64,000 bases of DNA from Hymenobacter lapidiphilus. GTDB taxonomy: Bacteria > Bacteroidota > Bacteroidia > Cytophagales > Hymenobacteraceae. A program made the position numbers and the translations under genes. The stretch lies in the NCBI RefSeq assembly GCF_013377885.1, contig NZ_JABKAU010000013.1, positions 1 to 64,000 of the forward strand, given 5' to 3'. This document shows positions 25,240-32,724 of this stretch, in pieces. The stretch's first letter is position 1. Each line of letters begins with the position of its first letter. The notes beneath the pieces were generated by a model that worked only from the letters and a program-made list of their open reading frames with translations, was not told the origin of the DNA and did no database searches.

Positions 25240-25509
25240 TTAGCCGTTGAATTTAGCTTCCAGTTGTGTCAGGCGCTGCTCAAAAGTTGCGCTTACCTGC
25301 TGCTGTTGTCCCAAGGCTTTGTTAATGGAGTATGTCATGAACTCCATATTCTTCCGGTTCTCATCCAGCAGCGTATTGAACATATTGTTCGTATGCTCTT
25401 GCTGTTTTACAACAACAGATGCCACCCGGTTGAGGGCTTCTTTCATCTCGTGCATCTCAATGAGAATTTCTGAGACAATCAGCGGCAGGTCTTTATTCCG
25501 GTCGTCCAT
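25240..25509 (-). CDS. Small coiled-coil protein encoded between nuoE and nuoF
   Basis: The 89-residue protein begins 12 nt after the nuoE stop and ends 12 nt before nuoF, so it is firmly inside the operon. There is no signal peptide, transmembrane segment or cysteine, so it cannot carry a cluster. Heptad-like hydrophobic spacing (LIVSEILIEMHEMKEALNRV; FNTLLDENRKNMEFM; FEQRLTQLEAKF) predicts a largely alpha-helical coiled coil. It is less GC-rich than its neighbours. nuoE and nuoF are normally adjacent. I do not recognise a family; it may be an accessory or assembly factor, or an unrelated passenger. Confidence 0.82.
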   Translation of the reverse strand: MDDRNKDLPLIVSEILIEMHEMKEALNRVASVVVKQQEHTNNMFNTLLDENRKNMEFMTYSINKALGQQQQVSATFEQRLTQLEAKFNG

Positions 25510-25521
25510 GGCAGCATCCTA

Positions 25522-26091
25522 TTAGTTATTTGCCAGTGCGTTCGGGAGGCCGGTTTCTTCCCAGGGCAGGGCGGGCCGATGCACCTGGTTGCGCAGCTCC
25601 GTGAGCATGGCATCCACGGCTTCGGGGGTATCGAGCTGCTCGTAGTACTGCTCGCGCACCTGCACGATGGGGGCGAAGCCGCAGGCGGCCAGGCACTCCA
25701 CTTCTTTGAGGGTAAACAGACCGTCTTCAGAAGCCGGGCCGCCCACTTTGGCACCCGTGATGCGCTCCAGCTGGGCCGTCAGCTCCTCAGAGCCGCGCAG
25801 CATGCAGGGGCCAGTGCGGCAGATTTCCAGCACATGCTTGCCTACCGGCTTGAGGTTGAACATGGTGTAGAATGACGACACCTCGTACACTTCAATCGGC
25901 TTCACGCCCAGCACTTCAGCCACTATGTCCTGCACTTCGGGGCTTACCCAGCCGCCAAACTCGGCCTGGGCAATGTGCAGCACCGGCAGCATAGCCGACT
26001 TGCGGCGGTCGTCGGGGTATTGCTTACAGATGCGCTCAATCTCGGCCTTAGCGGCTTCAGAGAATTGCGGCTTAACGGCAGTCGATTCCAT
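25522..26091 (-). CDS. nuoE: NADH-quinone oxidoreductase subunit E (2Fe-2S)
   Basis: Thioredoxin-fold 2Fe-2S subunit (cluster N1a) of complex I. The four ligands are seen in EICRTGPCMLRG and VECLAACGFAP. The N-terminal helical part (YPDDRRKSAMLPVLHIAQAEFG) is typical. The ATG at 26091 gives 189 residues; a longer frame reaching 26133 would overlap nuoD and is rejected. It lies 19 nt after nuoD. Confidence 0.96.
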   Translation of the reverse strand: MESTAVKPQFSEAAKAEIERICKQYPDDRRKSAMLPVLHIAQAEFGGWVSPEVQDIVAEVLGVKPIEVYEVSSFYTMFNLKPVGKHVLEICRTGPCMLRGSEELTAQLERITGAKVGGPASEDGLFTLKEVECLAACGFAPIVQVREQYYEQLDTPEAVDAMLTELRNQVHRPALPWEETGLPNALANN

Positions 26092-26110
26092 ATGGGTCAA
26101 TTCAGAAAAA

Positions 26111-27379
26111 CTACGCGTCGAGCTCCCCGGCAATAACGTTCATCGAACTCAGCGTCACGATGGCGTCGGAGAGGGTCTGGCCCACCACCATTTCGGTGTA
26201 AGCCTGGTAGTAGATAAAGCAGGGGCGGCGGAAGTGCAGGCGGTACGGCGTGCGGCCACCATCGGAAACCAGGTAGAAACCCAACTCGCCGTTGCCGCCC
26301 TCCACCGAGTGGTAGACTTCGCCCACCGGTGCGTCAATCTCGCCCATCACAATCTTGAAGTGATAGATGAGGGCTTCCATGTTCTGGTACACGGCCTGCT
26401 TGGGGGGCAGGTAGAAGTGGGGCGCGTCGGCGTGGTAGGGGCCGGCGGGCAGGTTCTCCAGCGCCTGCTCGATGATGCGCAGGCTCTGCCAGATTTCCTC
26501 GTTGCGTACCATAAACCGGTCGTAGGTGTCGCCCTTGGTGCCCACCGGAATTTCGAAGTCGAAGTCCTGGTAGCTGGAGTAAGGGTTCATCACCCGCACG
26601 TCGTAATCGACGCCGGCGGCCCGTAGGTTGGGGCCGGTGAAACCGTAGTTGAGGGCGCGTTCGGCCGAAATGGCGCCCACGTCCACAATCCGGTCCATGA
26701 AGATGCGGTTGCGGTTGAACATCGTCTCGAACTCGCGCATCACGGTCGGGAAGGTCTTCAGCCAAGTGCGAAGCTTGGTAATGGCAATGTCGGAGAAGTC
26801 GCGCTCCATACCGCCCACGCGGCCCATGTTGGTGGTCAGGCGGGCGCCGCTCACTTCCTCGTAAATCTCGTACACTTTCTCCCGCTCGTCCATCAAATAC
26901 AGGAAACCGGTGAAAGCACCCGTATCCACGCCCAGGATGCCGTTGCAGATAAGGTGGTCAGTGATGCGGGCCAGCTCCATCAGGATAACGCGGATGTACT
27001 GGGCGCGCTTGGGAACCTCTACGCCCAGCAGCTTCTCCACCGTCATGTGCCAACCGAAGTTGTTGATGGGCGATGAACAGTAGTTCATCCGGTCGGTGAG
27101 CGTGGTAATCTGGTAGAAGGGCCGGCGCTCGGCAATCTTCTCGAAGGCGCGGTGGATGTAGCCGATAGTGGGCACGCCGGAGATAATCCGCTCCCCATCC
27201 ATTTGCAGGATGTTCTGGAAAATGCCGTGCGTAGCCGGGTGCGTCGGACCCAAGTTAAGGGTCGTCAGCTCCTGGTTGAAGTCGTTGACAGTCGGGGCCA
27301 GTGGGTTTAGGTGCTGCTGCTGCTCCCGCGCCGACTCGATTATCTTATGGGTGCTTTCCAGCGTGTCGTTTACTGCCAT
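26111..27379 (-). CDS. nuoD: NADH-quinone oxidoreductase subunit D (49 kDa)
   Basis: Quinone-site subunit of the peripheral arm, related to the NiFe-hydrogenase large subunit. Signatures: LNLGPTHPATHGIFQNILQMDGE at residues about 40-62, the GYIHRAFEKIAE motif, the RVGGMERDF block, and the invariant C-terminal DAIVTLSSMNVIAGELDA. Its 422 residues fit a separate NuoD; NuoC is a separate gene upstream, not fused as in E. coli. A degenerate R1 element lies between nuoC and nuoD. Confidence 0.97.
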   Translation of the reverse strand: MAVNDTLESTHKIIESAREQQQHLNPLAPTVNDFNQELTTLNLGPTHPATHGIFQNILQMDGERIISGVPTIGYIHRAFEKIAERRPFYQITTLTDRMNYCSSPINNFGWHMTVEKLLGVEVPKRAQYIRVILMELARITDHLICNGILGVDTGAFTGFLYLMDEREKVYEIYEEVSGARLTTNMGRVGGMERDFSDIAITKLRTWLKTFPTVMREFETMFNRNRIFMDRIVDVGAISAERALNYGFTGPNLRAAGVDYDVRVMNPYSSYQDFDFEIPVGTKGDTYDRFMVRNEEIWQSLRIIEQALENLPAGPYHADAPHFYLPPKQAVYQNMEALIYHFKIVMGEIDAPVGEVYHSVEGGNGELGFYLVSDGGRTPYRLHFRRPCFIYYQAYTEMVVGQTLSDAIVTLSSMNVIAGELDA

Positions 27380-27383
27380 TGTA

Positions 27384-27488
27384 TTGTCATCCTGAGCTTG
27401 CGAAGGATCTTCTCACGTTTGCGCAAGCGGGGTTGCTGAATCTGACGAGGAAAGCCGTGATAAGATGCTTCCCTGGTCAGCATGACAA
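27384..27488. repeat. R1 palindromic element, copy g (degenerate)
   Basis: TTGTCATCCTGAGCTTGCGAAGGATCTT at one end and GATGCTTCCCTGGTCAGCATGACAA at the other. The outer ends still pair, while the interior has lost symmetry. It is in the nuoC-nuoD spacer. Confidence 0.6.
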
Positions 27489-27493
27489 CTGGG

Positions 27494-28057
27494 TTATCGT
27501 CCGAAGAACAGGTCGGTTTTGTCTTCGCGGGTGCCGTCTTCGAGGGCGTACTCCTTGCGCATGGGGTGGTAATCCATGTCCTCGACGTTGAGGATGCGCA
27601 TCAGGTTAGGGTGGCCGGGGAAGATAATGCCGTAGAAATCGAAGGCCTCACGCTCCATCCAGTTAGCGCACGAATACAGATCCGTTAGGGTAGGTGCCAC
27701 CGGGTCGGCGATGGGGAAGAATATTTTCAGGCGCAACCGGATGTTGCGCGTGAGGCTGTGCAGGTGGTAGACGATGCTCATTTCGCGGCCTTCCTGCTCC
27801 GGCCAATGCACGCCGCACATAGTAGTCAGGAAGTTGAGCTGCAGCTCCTGGTCCTTTTGCAGGCCTGCGATAATGCCGTGAATCTGCTCCCGGGTGGTAG
27901 TCACCGTCAGCAGGCCATACGACTCCTCCACATCGGTGAAGGCAGCCTCGCCAAATAGGCGGTGCAGCAGGGCCAGCAGCTGTGCGTTCTGCTGCGTGGC
28001 CGGGTCCTGGGCCGCTGCCTGTTCCTGCGCCGGGATGGATTCGTTCTGGTCAGCCAT
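27494..28057 (-). CDS. nuoC: NADH-quinone oxidoreductase subunit C (30 kDa)
   Basis: Peripheral-arm subunit of complex I (187 residues). The N-terminal 30 residues are low-complexity Gln/Ala. The family signature is seen near the C terminus: SCANWMEREAFDFYGIIFPGHPNLMRIL, followed by YHPMRKEYAL. A separate NuoC is usual outside enterobacteria. An R4 spacer separates it from nuoB and a decayed R1 element from nuoD. Confidence 0.96.
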   Translation of the reverse strand: MADQNESIPAQEQAAAQDPATQQNAQLLALLHRLFGEAAFTDVEESYGLLTVTTTREQIHGIIAGLQKDQELQLNFLTTMCGVHWPEQEGREMSIVYHLHSLTRNIRLRLKIFFPIADPVAPTLTDLYSCANWMEREAFDFYGIIFPGHPNLMRILNVEDMDYHPMRKEYALEDGTREDKTDLFFGR

Positions 28058-28144
28058 TATTTTTGAGCTATTAGCTGTTGACTATTATCTGTTAACTTCT
28101 GTGCTGAGCCTCCTAACGGAAGCTAACACCTAACAGCCAACAGC
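28058..28144. repeat. R4-type intercistronic spacer (nuoB-nuoC)
   Basis: GAGCTATTAGCTGTTGACTA and GCTAACACCTAACAGCCAAC form a loose inverted pair filling the whole spacer between nuoB and nuoC. Confidence 0.55.
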
Positions 28145-28699
28145 TTACTTAATGTTGTACGATGCCAGCAGGGCCTGATATTCGGGCGAGTTGCGGCGGC
28201 GGATGGATTCGTTTTTGGCCAGGTCCTGCACGCGCATCAGCCCGTCGAGCACCTGCTCGGGGCGGGGCGGGCAGCCGGGCACGTACACGTCGACCGGGAT
28301 GATGCGGTCGATGCCCTGGAGCACCGAATAGGTATCGAAAATGCCGCCCGAGGAGGCGCAGGCCCCCATGGCCAGCACCCAGCGGGGCTCGGCCATCTGC
28401 TCGTACACCTGCTTCACAATGGGGGCCATCTTCTTGGCGATGGTGCCCATTACCATCAGCAGGTCGGCCTGCCGGGGTGAGAAAGAGGGGCGCTCGGAAC
28501 CGAAACGCGAGATGTCGTAGCGCGAACCCATGGTGGCCATGAACTCAATGCCGCAGCAGGAAGTGGCGAAAGGCAGCGGCCAGAGCGAGTTGGCGCGGGC
28601 AATGCCCACTACTTTCTCCAGCGAGGTGGCGAAGAAACCCGCACCTTCGAGGCCGTCGGGGGCCTCCGCCATCTTGATTTCGGGAACTCGGGTATCCAT
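28145..28699 (-). CDS. nuoB: NADH-quinone oxidoreductase subunit B (cluster N2)
   Basis: Carries the 4Fe-4S cluster N2 that reduces quinone. The ligands are in TSCCGIEFMAT (tandem cysteines), ACASSGGIF and VPGCPPRPE. The RYDISRFGSERPSFSPRQADL segment is diagnostic. The protein has 184 residues. It is the second gene of the operon; the 77-nt spacer from nuoA has a short GGCCAA...TTGGCC hairpin but no R1/R2 element. Confidence 0.97.
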   Translation of the reverse strand: MDTRVPEIKMAEAPDGLEGAGFFATSLEKVVGIARANSLWPLPFATSCCGIEFMATMGSRYDISRFGSERPSFSPRQADLLMVMGTIAKKMAPIVKQVYEQMAEPRWVLAMGACASSGGIFDTYSVLQGIDRIIPVDVYVPGCPPRPEQVLDGLMRVQDLAKNESIRRRNSPEYQALLASYNIK

Positions 28700-28776
28700 A
28701 AGAACAGAAAGTCAGGGAAGAAAAAGTGGTGTAAATCCACTTAAGGCCAACAGGAGCCGGCCGGCAAAAGTTTGGC

Positions 28777-29169
28777 CTACCGGCTTTCGTTCCAGTCCAG
28801 CACGCCCTTCTTGATGACGTACACGAAGCCAGCCATCAGCAGGGTCAGAAATACAAGCATCTGGTAGAAGCCCGTGGTGCCCAGGGCGCGGAAGTTCACA
28901 GCCCAAGGGTACATGAAGATAACCTCGACGTCGAAAAGCACGAACAGAATGGCCGTGAGGAAGTATTTGACCGAAATCGGGGTGCGGGCGTTGCCCACCG
29001 ATTCGATGCCGCACTCGAACGCCTCGTCCTTCACCACGCTCTTGCGGCGCGGCCCCACGAGGTGCGAAACAATCATGGCGAAGGCCACGAAGGCTATGGC
29101 CAGCACGAACTGGACGATAATGGGGAGGAAATCCTGGGGCTGGTATTGGACAGGAACGGCGAGCAGCAT
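28777..29169 (-). CDS. nuoA: NADH-quinone oxidoreductase subunit A
   Basis: First gene of the complex I operon. The ATG at 29169 gives a 130-residue protein with three transmembrane helices; the longer reading frame upstream covers the promoter and is rejected. Diagnostic sequence: FECGIESVGNARTPISVKYF and FLTAILFVLFDVEVIFMYPWA, which holds the conserved membrane acidic residues. A good Bacteroidota promoter lies 42-71 nt upstream. Confidence 0.96.
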   Translation of the reverse strand: MLLAVPVQYQPQDFLPIIVQFVLAIAFVAFAMIVSHLVGPRRKSVVKDEAFECGIESVGNARTPISVKYFLTAILFVLFDVEVIFMYPWAVNFRALGTTGFYQMLVFLTLLMAGFVYVIKKGVLDWNESR

Positions 29170-29210
29170 GGCAGCAACGGGTAAAAGGCCGTTTTCGACG
29201 GCATGGGAGG

Positions 29211-29240
29211 CAAAGGTAGGCCCTTCGCAGTTGGGAACAA
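29211..29240 (-). promoter_or_regulatory. Promoter of the nuoA operon
   Basis: On the minus strand, TTTG at the -33 position (29238-29241) is followed 19 nt later by TACCTTTG (29211-29218), an exact match to the Bacteroidota consensus TTG-N19-TAnnTTTG. The leader to the nuoA ATG is about 35 nt. No operator repeat is seen. Confidence 0.75.
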
Positions 29241-29347
29241 AGATGAAAGCGGGCAGGGGTGTGGTTGGCATATTTTTCACCCAACCAAACCCCGCCCGAA
29301 ATGCCCCAGCCCGGCCCCGTGCTGAAAACGCCGACTGGCAGCACCAG

Positions 29348-29491
29348 ATGCTGACAATGCTCGACGAAGCTGTAGAAATACCCGAAGTGGATACCCTGTT
29401 GTTGCCGGCCGATATGTATGCTGACTTGGGCATCCTGTTGGTGACGGACGACAGCGCCGGGATGGAAAGCCAGAACGGCCGCCCCAGGTGA
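29348..29491 (+). CDS. Possible small ORF, 47 residues
   Basis: ATG at 29348 opens a protein-like frame (MLTMLDEAVEIPEVDTLLL; GILLVTDDSAGM) that can extend upstream to a GTG near 29261. Its TGA stop falls inside the loop of the terminator hairpin at 29466-29509, which weakens the case. Without homology this stays a weak candidate; apart from the nuoA promoter it is the only content I see in 29170-29520. Confidence 0.25.
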   Translation: MLTMLDEAVEIPEVDTLLLPADMYADLGILLVTDDSAGMESQNGRPR

Positions 29492-29509
29492 GGCGGCCGT
29501 TCTGGCTTT
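29466..29509 (-). terminator. Terminator hairpin after the TraB-like gene
   Basis: AAAGCCAGAACGGCCGCC pairs with GGCGGCCGTTCTGGCTTT (18 bp). On the minus strand it is followed by CCATCCCGG, with only a short T run, so the strength is uncertain. Confidence 0.6.
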
Positions 29510-29520
29510 GGGCAAGAAGA

Positions 29521-30381
29521 CTAGCGGATTACTTCATGGACTTCTTTAAGGCGGAAGCGCTGGTCATAGGGCACAAAGTCGCGCAGCATGGCGGCGTGGC
29601 CGGCCCCTACTAACACCATCACCCGCTCGTCGGTGGGCGCTACAGTTTTCTGGAGGATAGCGTACATATACAGGTTACGACGGTACCACTCCGACACCAA
29701 AAACGCCCCGACGAAATTGTCGACTGCTCCGGCACGGTTGAACACCTCTAAATACATACCCTTGTTGGCCGTCAGGCTGGCAGGCGTGTTAAAGTCGAGT
29801 AGCAGCTGCCGGAGTGTAAACGTCTGGGCTTTGCGCGCGAAGTCGGCTTCAAACGCTCTGAAGATTGCGTCGAGGTTTTGTTGCAGCGCGGTTTGGCCCG
29901 CCACTTTGATGCTCTGCCTGACGCTGTCGTAAGGAAAGCTGGTATTCACGTAGTCGAGCCCATAAACCCGCGGCAGGTTGGCTTTTTTAGCAGTCCGGAA
30001 GGCGAGTTGGATGATTTCGTTTTTGAGGTAGAAATTGAGCGTGGAAGGCTTGGTGTATCTGCCCCGAATATAGGATTCGTACTGGCCACTACGGTAGCGG
30101 GCGTATAGTTCGTCCAGCTCGGCTTGGCCTTTTTGCTCCCACTCTACAAATACTTTTTGGGGTCCAAAAGCGGCTATCTGGCTGGTTATCGTCTCTAAAT
30201 CGGCCTGGGCCTTGGGCGTCAGCACATCAACGTCAGCCATTTTGGCCACGTCGGCTCCGGGGTTGTGAAAATGAAAGCTGCCGATGAGTAGCAATTCGGC
30301 CGGCTTGCTTTGGGCGTAGGCGCTGGAGCCCGACAGCAGGCAACTAAGCAGTAGTAGAATCGAGGGAGAAGTGAAGCGCAT
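29521..30381 (-). CDS. Exported TraB/GumN-like protein (DUF5694 type)
   Basis: The ATG at 30381 gives a clear signal peptide (MRFTSPSILLLLSCLLSG, cleavage near AYA-Q, residue 23) and a 286-residue product. Mature protein: LLLIGSFHFHNPGADVAKM, QKVFVEWEQKGQAELDELYARY, EIIQLAFRTAKKANLPRVYGLDY, and a C-terminal VMVLVGAGHAAMLRDFV. The GxxHxHN start, the E-W-E stretch and the C-terminal GAGHA are the conserved points of TraB/PrgY/GumN-like proteins, some of which are proposed metalloproteases. It is periplasmic by prediction. It is a single gene, divergent from the LytS gene. Substrate unknown. Confidence 0.82.
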   Translation of the reverse strand: MRFTSPSILLLLSCLLSGSSAYAQSKPAELLLIGSFHFHNPGADVAKMADVDVLTPKAQADLETITSQIAAFGPQKVFVEWEQKGQAELDELYARYRSGQYESYIRGRYTKPSTLNFYLKNEIIQLAFRTAKKANLPRVYGLDYVNTSFPYDSVRQSIKVAGQTALQQNLDAIFRAFEADFARKAQTFTLRQLLLDFNTPASLTANKGMYLEVFNRAGAVDNFVGAFLVSEWYRRNLYMYAILQKTVAPTDERVMVLVGAGHAAMLRDFVPYDQRFRLKEVHEVIR

Positions 30382-30586
30382 CGGAATTTGGGGTTGGTGA
30401 AAGGCTGAGTCAAAGGTGAACTCGTAGTCTGGCCCCTGAAAAAAGATTATGCCAACGCCCCCAAACCTGCTGCCATTGCCCGAAAAGTCGGTTTTCCTGG
30501 TTCGCATTACGAACCAGGGCAGTGGCATAATAAACTAGGAGCAGCGGGTGAGTCAGTGTAGGTTTGAGGCTTACATCCCTACCCCT

Positions 30587-31690
30587 ATGGTTAATCATCA
30601 AGCGCCGAAAACGTCCTTTTACCCGCATGTGCTAGTTTGGCTTTTCTATGGCATCTACACCTTTATCGGGCTTTTCGTAGGGGGGCGTACCCCTACCAAC
30701 CAAGTTATCTGGCTTTCGGGCTCCATGCTGTTCATCCGGATGCTGGAGTTCTACCTCTGTTATCTGGTAGTGTACCCGCGGCGGCTGCGCTCGGGGCGGG
30801 GCTGGTCGCTGGCAGAGGCATTAGCGGGCGTGGTGGCGCTGTTTGTCGGACTGCGGGCGCTCATTGAGGAAGTGCTGTTTCCGGCCATATTAGGCTTCGG
30901 TAACTACCGTTTGAGCGGAAGCACTGCCTATCGGATTGGCTACTACATCGGTGATAATATATACTTCGCTATTCCTGTGCTGGTCATTAGCGCGGCCATC
31001 TGGGCTACCCAGGCGGCTCTGCGCCAAGAGCAGGAGAACCAGCTGCTGCGGGGTGAGAAGCGAGCCAGCGAAATGGCCTTCCTCAAAACCCAGATCAACC
31101 CCCACTTTCTCTACAATACTCTCAATATGCTCTATGGGCTGGCCTACCCCGTGTCTAAGCCACTGGCCGGGGCCCTGCTCAAGTTGGCCGACCTAATGCG
31201 CTACATGCTTCGCGACACCCCCGACGGCCAAGTGCTGCTAAGCGAGGAAATAGATTACCTGCGCAACTACCTCGACCTGCACCGGCTGCGCTTCGCCGAA
31301 CAGTTTTTTGTGGATTTCGAGCTTGCCGGCGACCCTACCGGCCTCCGCATTGCCCCGCTGCTGCTCATCCCGTTCGTGGAAAATGCCCTCAAGCATGGCA
31401 CCCTCGACGACTCTGCTCACCCCGTCCGTATCCGTTTGGCCCTGAGCCCCGGCTGGATGCAGTTTGAAGTCCGCAACCAACCCCTAGCCCCCAACGACCA
31501 TAAAGACGCCACGACCGGGGTGGGCCTGCCCAATCTGCGGCGGCGGCTGGAACTACTGTATCCGGGGTGCCATACGCTGCATGTAACGGCAACGGAAGCA
31601 CATTTCGTTACTTCCCTGCAACTTGCCACCGTAGGTATTGCGAACCATCCCGGCAGCACCGTTGCCGTTCCAAACTTGGTTCCCGCCTGA
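30587..31690 (+). CDS. LytS/YehU-type sensor histidine kinase
   Basis: Membrane sensor with four predicted transmembrane segments in the first 145 residues (VLVWLFYGIYTFIGLFVG; GSMLFIRMLEFYLCYLVV; and two more), a short linker (about 145-163), then the His_kinase domain. FLKTQINPHFLYNTLNMLY contains the phosphorylated histidine (His173), and the ATPase part has LLIPFVENALKHG and GVGLPNLRRRLELLYPG. Its 367 residues are normal for the Bacteroidota form. The response regulator gene follows 40 nt later on the same strand. The signal sensed is unknown. Confidence 0.93.
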   Translation: MVNHQAPKTSFYPHVLVWLFYGIYTFIGLFVGGRTPTNQVIWLSGSMLFIRMLEFYLCYLVVYPRRLRSGRGWSLAEALAGVVALFVGLRALIEEVLFPAILGFGNYRLSGSTAYRIGYYIGDNIYFAIPVLVISAAIWATQAALRQEQENQLLRGEKRASEMAFLKTQINPHFLYNTLNMLYGLAYPVSKPLAGALLKLADLMRYMLRDTPDGQVLLSEEIDYLRNYLDLHRLRFAEQFFVDFELAGDPTGLRIAPLLLIPFVENALKHGTLDDSAHPVRIRLALSPGWMQFEVRNQPLAPNDHKDATTGVGLPNLRRRLELLYPGCHTLHVTATEAHFVTSLQLATVGIANHPGSTVAVPNLVPA

Positions 31691-31730
31691 AGCTTGCTGC
31701 CAGAGAAGCGCCATACTCATAATCCCCACT

Positions 31731-32459
31731 ATGATTCGTTGCCTCGTTGTTGATGATGAAACGCCAGCCCTGGCTATTATGGCCGATTACATCAGCCAAA
31801 CACCATTCCTGACGCTGGTGGGCACTACCACCAAACCCATAGAGGCCCTCACGCTGGTGCAGCAGGGGACGGTAGATTTGGTATTTCTTGATATCCAGAT
31901 GCCTCGCCTGACGGGGCTGCAATTCCTCAAGCTTGCGGGCAATAAGTGCCGGGTCGTCCTCACCACCGCCTACCCTGAGTACGCGCTCGACGGCTACGAA
32001 AACGACGTGGTCGATTATCTGCTCAAACCCGTGTCGTTCGAGCGGTTCTTTAAGGCCGCCCAGAAGGCACTGGTCTTGCTACCCGGCTCGGTACCTGTTG
32101 CGGTCCTCGCGCCGCCCGCCGCCCCGGCATTGCCCCCGCCCGCACCAGCCGATCATATGTTCGTGAAGGGCGAAAGCAAGAACAAGTTTTTGCGGGTCGA
32201 GTACGCCGATATTCTTTACATCGAGGGTCTAAGCAACTACGTAGCTATCCAGTTACCGGGGCAGCGGCTGGTGACCTATCACACGCTCAAGGACTTGATT
32301 GAAACCCTGCCCCAGCCACAGTTTCTGCGGGTGCATAAGTCATACATCGTGTCGCTCAGCAAAATCCGCATGGTCGATGGGAACACGATTTACATCGGCG
32401 ACAAGGAAATTCCGGTCAGTGAAACCTACCGCGAGCAACTGTACCAGCTTATTCGTTGA
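31731..32459 (+). CDS. LytTR family response regulator
   Basis: Partner of the upstream sensor kinase. The receiver domain (1-120) has CLVVDDETPALAIM, the phosphoacceptor Asp54 in LVFLDIQMPRLTG, and the conserved Lys in LLKPVSFERF. A Pro/Ala-rich linker (about 125-138) leads to the LytTR DNA-binding domain (FVKGESKNKFLRVEYADILYIEG; FLRVHKSYIVSLSKIRMV). The protein has 242 residues. It is likely co-transcribed with the kinase. Target genes cannot be read from the window; LytTR proteins bind imperfect direct repeats, and I saw no convincing pair beside the operon. Confidence 0.94.
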   Translation: MIRCLVVDDETPALAIMADYISQTPFLTLVGTTTKPIEALTLVQQGTVDLVFLDIQMPRLTGLQFLKLAGNKCRVVLTTAYPEYALDGYENDVVDYLLKPVSFERFFKAAQKALVLLPGSVPVAVLAPPAAPALPPPAPADHMFVKGESKNKFLRVEYADILYIEGLSNYVAIQLPGQRLVTYHTLKDLIETLPQPQFLRVHKSYIVSLSKIRMVDGNTIYIGDKEIPVSETYREQLYQLIR

Positions 32460-32500
32460 ACAGCTAAGAGCGTGTTTGTAAGTTTATTAAAACAGGGTTT

Positions 32501-32594
32501 CTGTCATGGTAAACTTGTCTAAGCATCTCTGCCGCTTGGTTAGAAAAGCCCCTGGCAAAACGGTGGAGATACTTCGGCAAGCTCAACATGGCAA
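32501..32594. repeat. R1 palindromic element, copy h (degenerate)
   Basis: CTGTCATGGTAAACTTGTCTAAGCATCTCTGCCGC and CGGTGGAGATACTTCGGCAAGCTCAACATGGCA still align with R1 but carry several mismatches. The flank AAGAGCGTGTTTGTAAGTTT resembles the outer arm of longer copies. Confidence 0.65.
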
Positions 32595-32664
32595 TTCTCA
32601 AGCATGCTAAGACCTAAGTAGAAATCATGAGCCACCAGTTCTATCCAGATTACGTTTGAAACGC

Positions 32665-32696
32665 AAAACGACCGCCCTATTCAGGGCGGCCGTTTT
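32665..32696 (-). terminator. Terminator of the P5C dehydrogenase gene
   Basis: AAAACGACCGCCCT and AGGGCGGCCGTTTT form a 14-bp stem with one mismatch and a TTCA-type loop, 29 nt past the stop codon on the minus strand. Confidence 0.78.
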
Positions 32697-32724
32697 CACT
32701 TCAGGCAGATGGCGATGCAGCGTT

